Counted from the first letter of the stretch, positions 30,404 through 38,582 are shown. The stretch is 64,000 nucleotides of DNA from Paenibacillus wulumuqiensis (GCF_000971965.1 NZ_LAQP01000004.1:124001-188000), one strand, 5' to 3'. The notes: a model not told the origin generated them from the sequence alone. Made by a program: numbers and translations.

Positions 30404-30883
30404 ATGGCAATTGAGAAAATAGACGGGGGCCCCGTCAGCCAGTTCCGCGACCTAATTAAACAGGTCGGCCATAACCGGGATACCGACGTAGAGTTCGGAA
30501 CGGTCCTGGTCGGCTATCCGGCGTTATCTATTCAGTTGGATAACGCTAAGTTTACGCTCGATGCCGACGACGTTGTAGTGCCGCAGCACCTGACGAACTG
30601 GACAGAGAAGATCGCTATTAAACCGCAATCGGTTACGATCAAGCTTTCGGAGTATACCCGGCAGCAGCAGAAAACGCAGTCTAGCTCGGTTATGGACGCG
30701 GGTATGTACGCGGATCAAATTATCGGCACGCTGGAAATTGCGGAGCTTGAGATCGAGCACCAAAACGAGCTCGTAGCGGGCGACCGCTTGGTAATCGTAT
30801 CAGCGGGCGAAGGTCAGCGCTATTTCGTATTGGATAGAATACCGGCAGGAGGTGGCACGGATGGCGTTCAGTCCGTTGAGTGA
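30404..30883 (+). CDS. Baseplate protein (XkdR/DUF2577-like)
   Basis: 159 aa from ATG 30404 with AAGGAGGG upstream; the frame is open earlier but inside the previous gene. Beta-rich sequence (VLVGYPALSIQLDNAKFTLDADDVVVPQHLT and GDRLVIVSAGEGQRYFVLDRI) of the DUF2577/XkdR type, positioned between the hub gene and the XkdS-like gene exactly as in PBSX. Probably a wedge or spike-adaptor component. The 3' end overlaps the next gene by 23 nt. Confidence 0.78.
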   Translation: MAIEKIDGGPVSQFRDLIKQVGHNRDTDVEFGTVLVGYPALSIQLDNAKFTLDADDVVVPQHLTNWTEKIAIKPQSVTIKLSEYTRQQQKTQSSSVMDAGMYADQIIGTLEIAELEIEHQNELVAGDRLVIVSAGEGQRYFVLDRIPAGGGTDGVQSVE

Positions 30884-31274
30884 TAATTTCGAAGATACAT
30901 CGTTTGTCACGGAGGATGACGTACTGCCCTCGAAGACTTACGCGCTCGACCTGGATACCGGCGCAATTGGTCCGATGGTCGACGGCACGGCTGCGCTCAA
31001 GCAGTTTATTCTAAAAGCAATCGCGACGGAGCGATTTCACTACACCGTATATGATACGGATTATGGCTGCGAGCTGGAAGACTTGATCGGGTCCAATGTA
31101 ACCGCCGAACTTCTAACGGATGAGATCCCGCGCGTGATTACCGAGGCACTAATATATGACGACCGGATCGACGACGTATACGATTTCGTAACCGAGCAAT
31201 CGGGCGATAAAGTGTACGTCTCTTTTTATGTGGACACGAACCAGGAAACTATCCCTATCGAGGTGGTGCTGTAA
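30861..31274 (+). CDS. Baseplate protein (XkdS/DUF2634, gp25-like)
   Basis: About 137 aa from ATG 30861, chosen because AGGAGG ends 8 nt upstream; GTG 30852 is too close to it. The motif TYALDLDTGAIGPMVDGTAALKQFILKAIATERFHYTVYDTDYG is typical of DUF2634/gp25-like sheath initiator proteins. It overlaps the J-protein start (TAATG). Confidence 0.88.
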   Translation: MAFSPLSDNFEDTSFVTEDDVLPSKTYALDLDTGAIGPMVDGTAALKQFILKAIATERFHYTVYDTDYGCELEDLIGSNVTAELLTDEIPRVITEALIYDDRIDDVYDFVTEQSGDKVYVSFYVDTNQETIPIEVVL

Positions 31275-32368
31275 TGTACGAATCGCAAACTATGGCCCTG
31301 ATCCTTTCCCGGATGCTTACGGCCACTCCAAATACGATTGATAAACGCCAAGGCTCCGTTACTCATGATATGCTCGCCCCGGCTGCGGTAGAGCTGACGC
31401 AGGGTTATTCCGAGTTGGACGCTATCCTGGAATTAGCCTTCACGGATACTGCTACGGAGGGTTACCTAGAGCGCCGTGCCGCGGACTACGGATTGACAAG
31501 AAAAGCGGCTGCTAAGGCGAAAGGCTTCGTTACATTCCGGGCTAACAGCGGCCAGCCGCCGACTACTATTCCCGCCGGTACACTCGTATCTACGGGCGGA
31601 GATCAGCCGAACTACTTCATCGTAGACGTAGGCGGTACGACGTCAGCGGCTCGCCCAAATTCGGTCACATTGGCCGTTACTGCAGAAGTGGCCGGAGCAG
31701 CCGGGAACGCGGATAAAAACGCAGTCACGGCGATTATAGGCGATCTCGTGGGCGTACTGACCGTTACGAATGCAGCGGCCTTTACTGGTGGCGTGGACGC
31801 AGAGAGCGACGACGAACTTCGCGTACGCTGCTACGACCGGGCGCGTCAGTCTGTAGCGTCAGGTAACGCCGCTCACTATCGACAATGGGCGCTTGAGGTA
31901 CCGGGCGTGTCTGATGCGCGAGTATATCCGGTATGGAACGGCGGAGGTACGGTTAAGGTCGTAATCCTCGGCTCCAATAAACGGGCTCCTGACGCTGCAG
32001 TCGTGGCCTCTACGCAGAAGTATATCGACCCTACGCAAGACGGTACCGGCCAAGGACAGGCGCCTCTCGGAGCCATTGCTACGGTAGCTGCTGCGGTCGA
32101 AGTTAAGATCAACGTCTCCGTTAAGGTGGAATTGGCAGCAGGCGCCTCTCTGGACGAAGTAAAAGCGCAGCTCACCTCTGACGTAAATGAGTATCTCGGA
32201 CAGCTAGCGTTCTCTGACGCCCTGGTTCGTTTCAATAAGATCGGAACCCTGTTACTCGATTCCAGCCCCATCGTCGACTATACGGACTTAACGCTTAATG
32301 GGAGTACGGGGAATATTCAAATCAAAGACGGCGAGGTGGCAGTATTAGGGACGGTGATCGTTACATGA
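31274..32368 (+). CDS. Baseplate J-like protein (XkdT)
   Basis: 364 aa. TPNTIDKRQGSVTHDMLAPAAVELTQ near the start and ESDDELRVRCYDRARQSVASGNAAHYRQWALEVPGVSDARVYPVWNGGGTVKV in the middle are the standard Baseplate_J signature. It forms the baseplate wedge with the preceding and following genes. Ends by overlapping the XkdU-like start (ATGA). Confidence 0.92.
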   Translation: MYESQTMALILSRMLTATPNTIDKRQGSVTHDMLAPAAVELTQGYSELDAILELAFTDTATEGYLERRAADYGLTRKAAAKAKGFVTFRANSGQPPTTIPAGTLVSTGGDQPNYFIVDVGGTTSAARPNSVTLAVTAEVAGAAGNADKNAVTAIIGDLVGVLTVTNAAAFTGGVDAESDDELRVRCYDRARQSVASGNAAHYRQWALEVPGVSDARVYPVWNGGGTVKVVILGSNKRAPDAAVVASTQKYIDPTQDGTGQGQAPLGAIATVAAAVEVKINVSVKVELAAGASLDEVKAQLTSDVNEYLGQLAFSDALVRFNKIGTLLLDSSPIVDYTDLTLNGSTGNIQIKDGEVAVLGTVIVT

Positions 32369-32925
32369 AGACTTTGGGCGAACAAAAGCAGGCAATGAAG
32401 GATTATTTGCCGACCTATTACCGCGAATCCGTGATCGTAAATAACATCATGGATCGGGATGCGGCCGAGATTAATAAATGGATTATGACAGCCTACGAGG
32501 TCCTAGACCAGATGTTCATCGGTACGGCGACCTGGGGCCTCGCTCGTTGGGAGCACATCTTCGGAATTAAAGCGGTGACCGGCCAGACGTACGAACAGCG
32601 CCGAGAGATCTTGCGGTCGAAGCTCCGGAGTAGTGGCAGCGTTACGGCTGCGTTGGTAAAGTCCGTAGCAGAATCGTACTCTAACGGCCAGGTATCCGTT
32701 ACGATAGATGCCGCAAAGTACACGGTCAATATTACGTTTGTAAGCGCCGTTGGTATTCCGGGTCAGCTCGACATCTTAAAGAGCGTAATTCGCGGTGTTA
32801 TTCCGGCGCACTTAGCTATCGCATTCAACTTCCGATACCTGCTGATTAAAGAGGTTCACGAAGTTATGACACTCGATCAAATCCAGTCCCATAAATTATC
32901 AGATTTCGCAGGAGGTGCGGTCTAA
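32365..32925 (+). CDS. Baseplate/tail fibre attachment protein (XkdU/DUF2313)
   Basis: 186 aa. LPTYYRESVIVNNIMDRDAAEINKW and ARWEHIFGI, followed by TYEQRREILRSKLRSSGSVTAALV, match the DUF2313/YmfQ family that follows protein J in contractile-tail clusters. Overlaps both neighbours (ATGA and TAATG). Confidence 0.88.
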   Translation: MKTLGEQKQAMKDYLPTYYRESVIVNNIMDRDAAEINKWIMTAYEVLDQMFIGTATWGLARWEHIFGIKAVTGQTYEQRREILRSKLRSSGSVTAALVKSVAESYSNGQVSVTIDAAKYTVNITFVSAVGIPGQLDILKSVIRGVIPAHLAIAFNFRYLLIKEVHEVMTLDQIQSHKLSDFAGGAV

Positions 32926-34457
32926 TGGCGAGCAATACGCCCAATCTCGGCTTACTCAAAAAGAACCCTGTCACGGACGGCAATGATACGTTCAATATTC
33001 AGACGATGCTTAACGATAACTGGGACAAGATCGACCTCGCTATCGGAGACATCCCGTCCCAAATTGACGAACTGTCTGAAACGGCGGTCACGTATAAACC
33101 GATTCCGGCCGGAGTTACTAGCGTAAACGGGCTTGTAGACATTGGCATTTATTTCACGCCGAACATGGAATCGTTGTCTAATATCCCCGCCAATCCGGTA
33201 GCTGGCGCAAACTGGCTTAATACACACGCTTTATTCAACGTGTTCAATATTACGCCTCCTTACGCCGGTCCTTCGTTTCTACGCGTGATTGAGCTGTACG
33301 TAACTCACGGTACTACGCAATATTACTTCCGCCGGAACACGAAGATTAGTATCTCTGGCGGGACAACGACGGTAACTCACGGGTCGTGGGAACGTATGAT
33401 CACATCAGCAGGCGGAACGATTACCGGAGCGATGATCGTAGGTAGTACGCTCGGTGTGTCCGGAAAATTAACGGCCAGTGGTGGGCTTGATGTAGCCGGA
33501 GCGGTAACGGTCAGCTCAACGATGTCTGTAGGCGGAAAACTAACGGCTAGCGGAGACCTCACTGTCAACGGAGTTATTACTACGCCAACACTACGCGGCG
33601 GAGTGTCCGCTGTACTTGCGTCGGAAACAGCGGCCTCCAAACGGTGGACATTTCATATCGCTGATTTTAACGAGGGTACGCTGTACATCTCTCCGTCTAA
33701 GACAGCGCAGGGAGCCGATTGGGATTTCGATAAGAACGTTGCCCTTCGGTCTAATGACGGGAAGCTGTCCAATAACGGTCGTGTGATTCTCGATGAAATC
33801 GACGCGGTAAAGCAATCTGGCGTTAAGGTTAAGCAGGATTTAACGGACGCGCTTAACGCCCATGGGATAGCGTCCTCTACCGGCGATACATTCCAAACGC
33901 TAACGGACCGAGTAAGAACGGTAGCCTACGGGCGTAAGTATGTGGATTCCGTTAAAGCATATCCTGGCGTAGCTGATCGAGGTTGGTACCAAACGGGAAA
34001 CTATATCGGCCGTTTATGGGACAGTGATTATCGCATTCATTACGGAGACCTGCAGATTAGACTTAATAATCCGATTACGGAATGTTTAAATTCTACACGA
34101 TTCGACTTGAGTAATGCATGTGGTGCACACCTAGTGTTACTTGACAGCGCCGGGAGAGCTGCTGAGATTATGCCGTGGGTTAAGTGGCAGCCTACAGGCA
34201 CGGTGGGTAGCGGAAACTTCGGAAACGCGTATGTAAACAAAATCACCTTTGACCGTACGATTCGTAAGGTAATCGCGAACGTGAACAAGCCATCGACAAC
34301 GCTAAGTCCGACGACACTACCCGCCGAAGACATTTCCCTCACGCTTCCGAATGACTTCAATATCGACGGACCGATTACCATCCGGTATGAGAGCGCGGGA
34401 TATACGTCTGGAGGCGGCAGCTGGTGGTTCACGTCGCTGGGCTCGATTTATATGTAA
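32925..34457 (+). CDS. Tail fibre protein
   Basis: 510 aa. The N-terminal 50 residues (TPNLGLLKKNPVTDGNDTFNIQTMLNDNWDKID) are the usual attachment domain of Bacillota fibre proteins. Residues about 160-225 contain two copies of a repeat (VGSTLGVSGKLTASGGLDV and VSSTMSVGGKLTASGDLTV) that look like a triple beta-helix shaft. The distal half is presumably the receptor-binding part. No chaperone gene follows. Confidence 0.85.
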   Translation: MASNTPNLGLLKKNPVTDGNDTFNIQTMLNDNWDKIDLAIGDIPSQIDELSETAVTYKPIPAGVTSVNGLVDIGIYFTPNMESLSNIPANPVAGANWLNTHALFNVFNITPPYAGPSFLRVIELYVTHGTTQYYFRRNTKISISGGTTTVTHGSWERMITSAGGTITGAMIVGSTLGVSGKLTASGGLDVAGAVTVSSTMSVGGKLTASGDLTVNGVITTPTLRGGVSAVLASETAASKRWTFHIADFNEGTLYISPSKTAQGADWDFDKNVALRSNDGKLSNNGRVILDEIDAVKQSGVKVKQDLTDALNAHGIASSTGDTFQTLTDRVRTVAYGRKYVDSVKAYPGVADRGWYQTGNYIGRLWDSDYRIHYGDLQIRLNNPITECLNSTRFDLSNACGAHLVLLDSAGRAAEIMPWVKWQPTGTVGSGNFGNAYVNKITFDRTIRKVIANVNKPSTTLSPTTLPAEDISLTLPNDFNIDGPITIRYESAGYTSGGGSWWFTSLGSIYM

Positions 34458-34489
34458 CCGACATAACGAACAGAAGGGAGGTGTACGTC

Positions 34490-34702
34490 ATGGACCCGGC
34501 AATCATGCAGTCGGTATTAACGCAGGGGCCGTTCGCGGCTCTTTTTGTTTGGCTTCTTTTCCGCGTCATGAAACAGAACGCGGAGCGAGAGGCGTACCTG
34601 CAGAGTCTCCTCGATAAGTTTTCGGAAAAATACGATTTGATCATCGAGCGACTTGACGGTATCAACGTAAAAATCACGGACAAGACGGAGGAGGACAAAT
34701 AA
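34490..34702 (+). CDS. BhlA/UviB-like holin-associated protein
   Basis: 70 aa with RBS GGGAGGTG and ATG 34490; the frame is open upstream only as overlap with the fibre gene. One membrane segment (GPFAALFVWLLFRVMK) is followed by a charged helix (RLDGINVKITDKTEED). This is the BhlA/UviB pattern found next to endolysins in Bacillota phages and bacteriocin loci. The stop overlaps the endolysin ATG. Confidence 0.82.
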   Translation: MDPAIMQSVLTQGPFAALFVWLLFRVMKQNAEREAYLQSLLDKFSEKYDLIIERLDGINVKITDKTEEDK

Positions 34703-35547
34703 TGGCGTTAACACTCGAACAGGTAAAGCGTAAGTCGGCCTCGCGGTTGGCTACGCTTAATTCCGTATGGAGACTCGCAGCAGAGGCGGTTATCGAGCGT
34801 GCCTATAATCGCGGCGTCTATATCGTTCTGGTACAGGCGCTTCGAACCTACGCAGAGCAGGACGCCCTATACGTGCAAGGACGGAACGGGGATAAACGGA
34901 ACATTGTGACGAATGCCCGCGGCGGCTACTCGAACCATAATTTTGGCTGCGCGATTGATTTCGCCCTACTGAACGCCGATGGTACGCAAGTATCCTGGGA
35001 TACCAAGCGCGATTGGGATAACGACGGCGTACGCGATTGGATGGAAGTCGTCGAAGAGGCGAAAAAGCTCGGCTGGTCGTGGGGCGGCGATTGGAAAACA
35101 TTCGTCGATATGCCTCATTTCGAAATGACGTTCGGACTGTCTACGGCTGATTACCGTGTAGGACGTCGCCCAATGCCTGCGCAGCTTCGGATCGCAGAAG
35201 CAAAAATTAACTCGGTAATGAAATCCGAGATCAAAACGGAGGATGACGGTATGACAGCAGCGGAAAAGAAAGCATTCGAGGAACTGCAGGCGAAAGCGGA
35301 GGCAGCCGGTAAAGCAACGGCGGAATCGGCAGCTTTAATCGGTAAGTTGACGGAACGTATCGCGTACCTGGAAGGCCGTGACAAAATGGCAAAACTGCCG
35401 GAATGGTCGATCAAACCGTTTGAAAATGCGAAGGCGGCGGGCGTTGTTAATAACGCAAATGAGTCGTCTTACGATATCTGCCGAGTAGTTACGATGCTGG
35501 ATCGTTTGGGCGCATTTAAAACGGATACTACGAAGGAGGTGAGCTAA
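34702..35547 (+). CDS. Endolysin, M15-family peptidase
   Basis: 281 aa. The N-terminal domain has M15/VanY peptidase motifs: VLVQALRTYAEQDALY, SNHNFGCAIDF (zinc His and Asp) and DMPHFEM (zinc His). It should cut the peptide part of peptidoglycan. Residues about 180-225 are a coiled-coil linker. The C-terminus (LPEWSIKPFENAKAAGVV to VTMLDRLGAF) is a wall-binding motif seen on Bacillota phage lysins. No signal peptide, so it needs the holin. Confidence 0.88.
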   Translation: MALTLEQVKRKSASRLATLNSVWRLAAEAVIERAYNRGVYIVLVQALRTYAEQDALYVQGRNGDKRNIVTNARGGYSNHNFGCAIDFALLNADGTQVSWDTKRDWDNDGVRDWMEVVEEAKKLGWSWGGDWKTFVDMPHFEMTFGLSTADYRVGRRPMPAQLRIAEAKINSVMKSEIKTEDDGMTAAEKKAFEELQAKAEAAGKATAESAALIGKLTERIAYLEGRDKMAKLPEWSIKPFENAKAAGVVNNANESSYDICRVVTMLDRLGAFKTDTTKEVS

Positions 35548-35548
35548 T

Positions 35549-35740
35549 ATGAAGAACGTTAAAATTGTGCCGCTGATTATTGCGCTGCTGGGGTCGCTCA
35601 AGCTGATCCTTGCAGCTTCCGGTATCGAAATTCCGGACGCTACAATCGACGCTACCGCTAACGGCGTGGCTGCGGTTGCTTCCGTAGTTGGTATCGTCAT
35701 GTCGCCGGTTAAAAAGCCGGAGGATACGAGCGTTAACTAA
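35549..35740 (+). CDS. Small holin
   Basis: 63 aa, RBS GAAGGAGGTGA. Two hydrophobic segments (IVPLIIALLGSLKLILAAS and ATANGVAAVASVVGIVMS) separated by a short polar turn, with a charged C-terminus (KKPEDTSVN). Size and position right after the endolysin fit a phi LC3-type holin. It ends the late operon, about 30 nt before a terminator. Confidence 0.8.
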   Translation: MKNVKIVPLIIALLGSLKLILAASGIEIPDATIDATANGVAAVASVVGIVMSPVKKPEDTSVN

Positions 35741-35767
35741 CGATTGACAGTCGGCGGCTTATTAAAA

Positions 35768-35822
35768 AACGTAAGCTCTAGCGGATTGAAATTTGCTACA
35801 GCTTACGTTAAATTAATTTTTT
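35768..35822 (+). terminator. Late operon terminator
   Basis: AACGTAAGCT pairs perfectly with AGCTTACGTT around a 22-nt loop, followed by an AT stretch with a run of T. Confidence 0.75.
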
Positions 35823-36120
35823 TAAATCTTTTAGTATTACGACTATAATTCTTCTCTGCTGGGCATACTTTCTAAAATCAACCATCCATCCAGAAACTGA
35901 CCAAACAATTATTAAAATGGAAACAAAAACGAAAAAAAATAGAAACCCATAATGTTTTTAGTGAGAGTACATATGCAATTTATGGAGTTAGAAGACCTAA
36001 AAGAAGTGTTAAAGCCACTGTTTGTTTAGATATTTCTTCTTGAGTTTCTAGTTTCGCTTTGGTCAATTGCAGTTGCGCTATTCTCTTAGTATCAGATTCT
36101 ATTTGAATAGTTATTGACAA
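35813..36120 (-). pseudogene. Broken small membrane-protein gene
   Basis: On the reverse strand a coding-like frame reads ESDTKRIAQLQLTKAKLETQ and then VALTLLLGLLTP, meets TAA, and continues as IAYVLSLKTLWVSIFF. The T-run then shifts it into the frame VFVSILIIVWSVSGWMV, FRKYAQQRR and a basic end that stops at LKKINLT. Together these would be a protein of about 100 aa with a coiled coil and two membrane spans. One stop and one frameshift, and no good RBS, mark it as decayed. Confidence 0.45.
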
Positions 36121-36174
36121 CTAAGCATTTTATTAGATATGTTGGAAGCATCAGAAAAGAGGAGAACAAGTATT

Positions 36175-36696
36175 ATGAATAAAGCGGTCAGAGCTCTTAT
36201 AATAATTAATATTTTGATTTTAGTAGTCTCTGCTTACATATATGTACTCAATCGCCAACAAGCGAAGGAAATTGGCAATCTATCTAAACAGTTAGATAAA
36301 GCTAATGTACTCTTCGAAGATGTAAAAATACTTAAAGCTAATGAGGCATTTCAGCGTTTAGCCCATACAGTTGAGGGTGCATATACAACAGAAGATTTTA
36401 TAGTAGAAAGAATAAATTTCTATACAAATAAAGATAATACGAAGTTAATCGGCGTAACTTTAAATCTTACCCCTCAATCGAAAATGGCACTATTATATAA
36501 AGACGCCGGACAATTCGCTATATCGGATCGCGAGTTTCGGGCTAAATTAGAGCCCTTTATACCGGAAATAAAGAAGTATTATGGTGTATTTAGCGATACG
36601 TTACCGTGGGGAAATAATGTAAATGCTACAATAACAGTACGTAATTACGAAGTCGCTACGTATAAAGACGGAAAATTAATTTTGACGGGGGAGTGA
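36175..36696 (+). CDS. Membrane-anchored prophage protein, function unknown
   Basis: 173 aa from ATG 36175 (AGAGGAGAAC upstream); the frame opens at 36139. One N-terminal membrane helix (ALIIINILILVVSAYIYVL) is followed by a short coiled coil (EIGNLSKQLDKANVLFEDV) and a globular outward-facing domain of about 110 aa. No family recognised. It is more AT-rich than the late genes and lies between lysis genes and repressor. That is the usual place for lysogenic-conversion or superinfection-exclusion genes. The role is inferred from position. Confidence 0.6.
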   Translation: MNKAVRALIIINILILVVSAYIYVLNRQQAKEIGNLSKQLDKANVLFEDVKILKANEAFQRLAHTVEGAYTTEDFIVERINFYTNKDNTKLIGVTLNLTPQSKMALLYKDAGQFAISDREFRAKLEPFIPEIKKYYGVFSDTLPWGNNVNATITVRNYEVATYKDGKLILTGE

Positions 36697-36700
36697 ATAC

Positions 36701-36949
36701 ATGAAATACGAATATTTAGCGATATTTACATATGAAAAAGAGGGAATTAGCGTAGAATTTCCGGATTTACCTGGCGCATATACCTGCGGTAAAACGGATG
36801 AAGAGGCGATGCTTATGGCGCAGGAATGTTTAGCGGGATTTTTAAGTGAAATGTTGGCGGATGGTGATAAGATTCCGCAGCCTAGTCGAACTGAAGATAT
36901 ACGCCTTAGCGAAAAAGATAAGATTGTAGCGATTCAAATAGAAGAATAA
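36701..36949 (+). CDS. HicB-like protein without a HicA partner
   Basis: 82 aa, starting four bases after the previous stop with GGGGGAG upstream. EYLAIFTYEKEGISVEFPDLPGAYTCGKTDEEAMLMAQECLAGFL is the partial RNase H-fold of HicB antitoxins. No DNA-binding C-terminal extension is visible, and no HicA toxin ORF occurs on either side. It could be a solitary antitoxin that neutralises a toxin encoded elsewhere, or a HicB-fold regulator. Confidence 0.8.
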   Translation: MKYEYLAIFTYEKEGISVEFPDLPGAYTCGKTDEEAMLMAQECLAGFLSEMLADGDKIPQPSRTEDIRLSEKDKIVAIQIEE

Positions 36950-36952
36950 AAG

Positions 36953-37003
36953 AAGCGCAGACTCTACTAAAAGACTTGATCTTTTGAGTGTCAGCGCTTT
37001 TTT
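36953..37003. terminator. Terminator between convergent genes
   Basis: AAGCGC pairs with GCGCTT and AAAAGA with TCTTTT inside, followed by TTTTTTTT on the plus strand. It separates the HicB gene from the convergent AlbA_2 gene. Confidence 0.7.
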
Positions 37004-37006
37004 TTG

Positions 37007-37930
37007 TTAGCGTATTAGAAAAGGTAAAATTTCAGTTTGCGATAAATTTCCTTTCATATCTTCAATAGATAGATAAGCTTTATAAGAAATACCTTGTGTA
37101 ATTTCATGTATTATATTATCAATAATATGTGAAATTGCACCAAAACTAAGATTGATTCTTAAAATTTCGTTTGGATTAATATGTGCAAAATTATCCCTAG
37201 TAAAAGGAATCCAATTGCTATTTTTTCCTGGTATCCAAAAAGCTCCTAGACCTATAGTAATAGTCGCGTCTAATTGCTCATTTATAATAAATAACGTAGC
37301 ATGTGCTAAAAGATTAATATGAGTTCCTACATTAATAATATTTGCTATGATATTCAAACGTTTTTTTTCATCTAAAGTAAAATTGTAAAAAGAGCTATTA
37401 TGAAATAGTTCTAGCTTAAAAGGAGGGACAATAATCTTATCTTTCTCATTGTACATCAAGTCAAGGTCATACCGTGTAGCAGGATTAGTACGTGTTCCTT
37501 TTCGCACAGGGATATAGCATTCGATATTTTTATGTCTTCGTATTACATGCGGTTTATTAAAAGATTGTGGAATATGAACTACTACAACGTATTTATCATC
37601 TATTTTAATTTCATGAAAATTAACATCGAAAGAGTCTTGAAGTTTTCTATAAATTATATCTGTAAGTTTAGCAGAGTCGATAGGTAATCGTGTGTCGTAA
37701 ATTTCTCCGGTTTCTCCATCGATACCTATTATAAAATAAGCATCAGGGCCTGGAGTGTTAACCATTGCAGTAAGATCTTTTACAAATTCTGATTGTCCTT
37801 CCTCATCTCTTTTATTTTCCTTGGTAAAAACTTTCCAGAATTCTCGTTTTAACTCTCGTCTAGGATTCTCGTACTGTGCGCCAGCTTTTATTTGACGACT
37901 AATGTTTAAAATATCGGACGTATTCAACAT
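37007..37930 (-). CDS. AlbA_2/Schlafen-type domain protein
   Basis: 307 aa. Residues 20-150 match the AlbA_2 (Schlafen AlbA-like, formerly AAA_4) domain: RRELKREFWKVF, VKDLTAMVNTPGPDAYFIIGIDGETGEI, and VVHIPQSFNKPHVIRR with a RKGTRT end. The C-terminal half is beta-rich and not recognised. RBS AAGGAGCG. Such proteins occur as regulators and in phage-defence islands; a prophage copy in the conversion region could act against other phages. This role is inference. It is read in the same direction as the repressor-type gene upstream. Confidence 0.72.
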   Translation of the reverse strand: MLNTSDILNISRQIKAGAQYENPRRELKREFWKVFTKENKRDEEGQSEFVKDLTAMVNTPGPDAYFIIGIDGETGEIYDTRLPIDSAKLTDIIYRKLQDSFDVNFHEIKIDDKYVVVVHIPQSFNKPHVIRRHKNIECYIPVRKGTRTNPATRYDLDLMYNEKDKIIVPPFKLELFHNSSFYNFTLDEKKRLNIIANIINVGTHINLLAHATLFIINEQLDATITIGLGAFWIPGKNSNWIPFTRDNFAHINPNEILRINLSFGAISHIIDNIIHEITQGISYKAYLSIEDMKGNLSQTEILPFLIR

Positions 37931-37971
37931 AATAAAATATCGCTCCTTATTTATTTAGGAATATACTGGCA

Positions 37972-38139
37972 CTAAGTTGGTAAAACGTCAGCTTTCAGCG
38001 TCATTTTTAATCCAACATATTTCGGCGTGATTTCCTCGATCCGTACATCCTCTAATATGTTTAATCTTAATAGTGTCGTAGTAAATAGTTCCGTATTACT
38101 AACAAGCTTGCATTTATTGTATTCGTTTACATACGTATT
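37972..38139 (-). pseudogene. Possible gene fragment between repressor and AlbA_2 genes
   Basis: A stop-free reverse frame of 55 codons reads VNEYNKCKLVSNTELFTTT and LNILEDVRIEEITPKYVGL, and ends at LKADVLPT. It looks protein-like but has no start codon. An AAGGA sequence lies just upstream with an ATG in another frame at 38130-38132, directly followed by TAA. A small indel near the start would explain this. Confidence 0.35.
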
Positions 38140-38150
38140 TTATGTTTCCT

Positions 38151-38357
38151 TCATTCCTCATTTATGTACTCTATCAAATCCCCAGGTAATACATTTAGTT
38201 TGTTACATAAAGTATCCAGTGTAGGAAAATCCACTCTTGTATTAGCATTTAAAGCCAGTGCCTTAACTGTATTACGACTAAGCCCAGTAAGTTCTATAAT
38301 ATCCTTCGGTTCCAAGCCCCGCTCTTTCATTATTTTATCTAGTGAGAAACGAATCAT
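38151..38357 (-). CDS. Cro/CI-type HTH regulator (candidate prophage repressor)
   Basis: 68 aa, RBS TTGGAGG. The whole protein is one XRE-type HTH (LDKIMKERGLEPKDIIELTGLSRNTVKALALNANTRVDFPTLDTLCNKLNV). It lacks a LexA-like peptidase or oligomerisation domain, so it cannot be inactivated by RecA in the CI manner. Its promoter and the rightward early promoter share an operator region with TAGTTGAC repeats, consistent with autoregulation. It could be the lysogenic repressor or a Cro equivalent. Confidence 0.8.
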   Translation of the reverse strand: MIRFSLDKIMKERGLEPKDIIELTGLSRNTVKALALNANTRVDFPTLDTLCNKLNVLPGDLIEYINEE

Positions 38358-38378
38358 AATAAACCTCCAAAAAAAACA

Positions 38379-38407
38379 AATTTATCAACTAGTTGACAAG
38401 GTGACAA
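38379..38407 (-). promoter_or_regulatory. Leftward promoter of the HTH gene
   Basis: On the minus strand TTGTCA, 17-nt spacer, TAAATT, with the spacer containing TCAACTAGTTGA. Confidence 0.55.
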
Positions 38408-38451
38408 AGTGAATATACTATGTAATTATGTCAGTTAGTTGACTAGTTGAC
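38385..38451. promoter_or_regulatory. Operator repeats of the lysogeny switch
   Basis: A perfect palindrome TCAACTAGTTGA at 38385-38396 and further TAGTTGAC units at 38436-38443 and 38444-38451 (the first is 38390-38397). TGACAAAGTGA also occurs twice. They overlap both divergent promoters. Confidence 0.65.
38393..38421 (+). promoter_or_regulatory. Rightward early promoter
   Basis: TTGACA, exactly 17 nt, TACTAT (within TATACTAT). The -35 box overlaps the TCAACTAGTTGA palindrome. Confidence 0.7.
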
Positions 38452-38501
38452 AAAGTGATTATAGCACGTTCAAGCAACCTTAAACAAGGAGGATTTTTCG
38501 T

Positions 38502-38516
38502 ATGATACATAACTAA
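38502..38516 (+). other. Four-codon ORF with a strong RBS
   Basis: AAGGAGG (38486-38492) precedes ATG ATA CAT AAC TAA by 9 nt. It lies where a cro gene would normally be, before a terminator. It could be a leader peptide or the stump of a lost gene. Confidence 0.4.
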
Positions 38517-38549
38517 TATAATTCTCACTATTTATTAGCGTTTCGAAAC

Positions 38550-38582
38550 GGTCGGTAAGTACTAATCTTCCGGCCATTTTTT
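38550..38582 (+). terminator. Terminator in the early leader
   Basis: GGTCGG pairs with CCGGCC (one G-U) around 14 nt, then TTTTTT. It would stop transcripts from the early promoter before the sigma-like gene. Confidence 0.6.

Noticed and set aside
36701-36949. Complete HicAB toxin-antitoxin pair
   Set aside because: No HicA-like ORF (about 60 aa, basic, with the conserved Gly-His region) is present on either side of the HicB gene.
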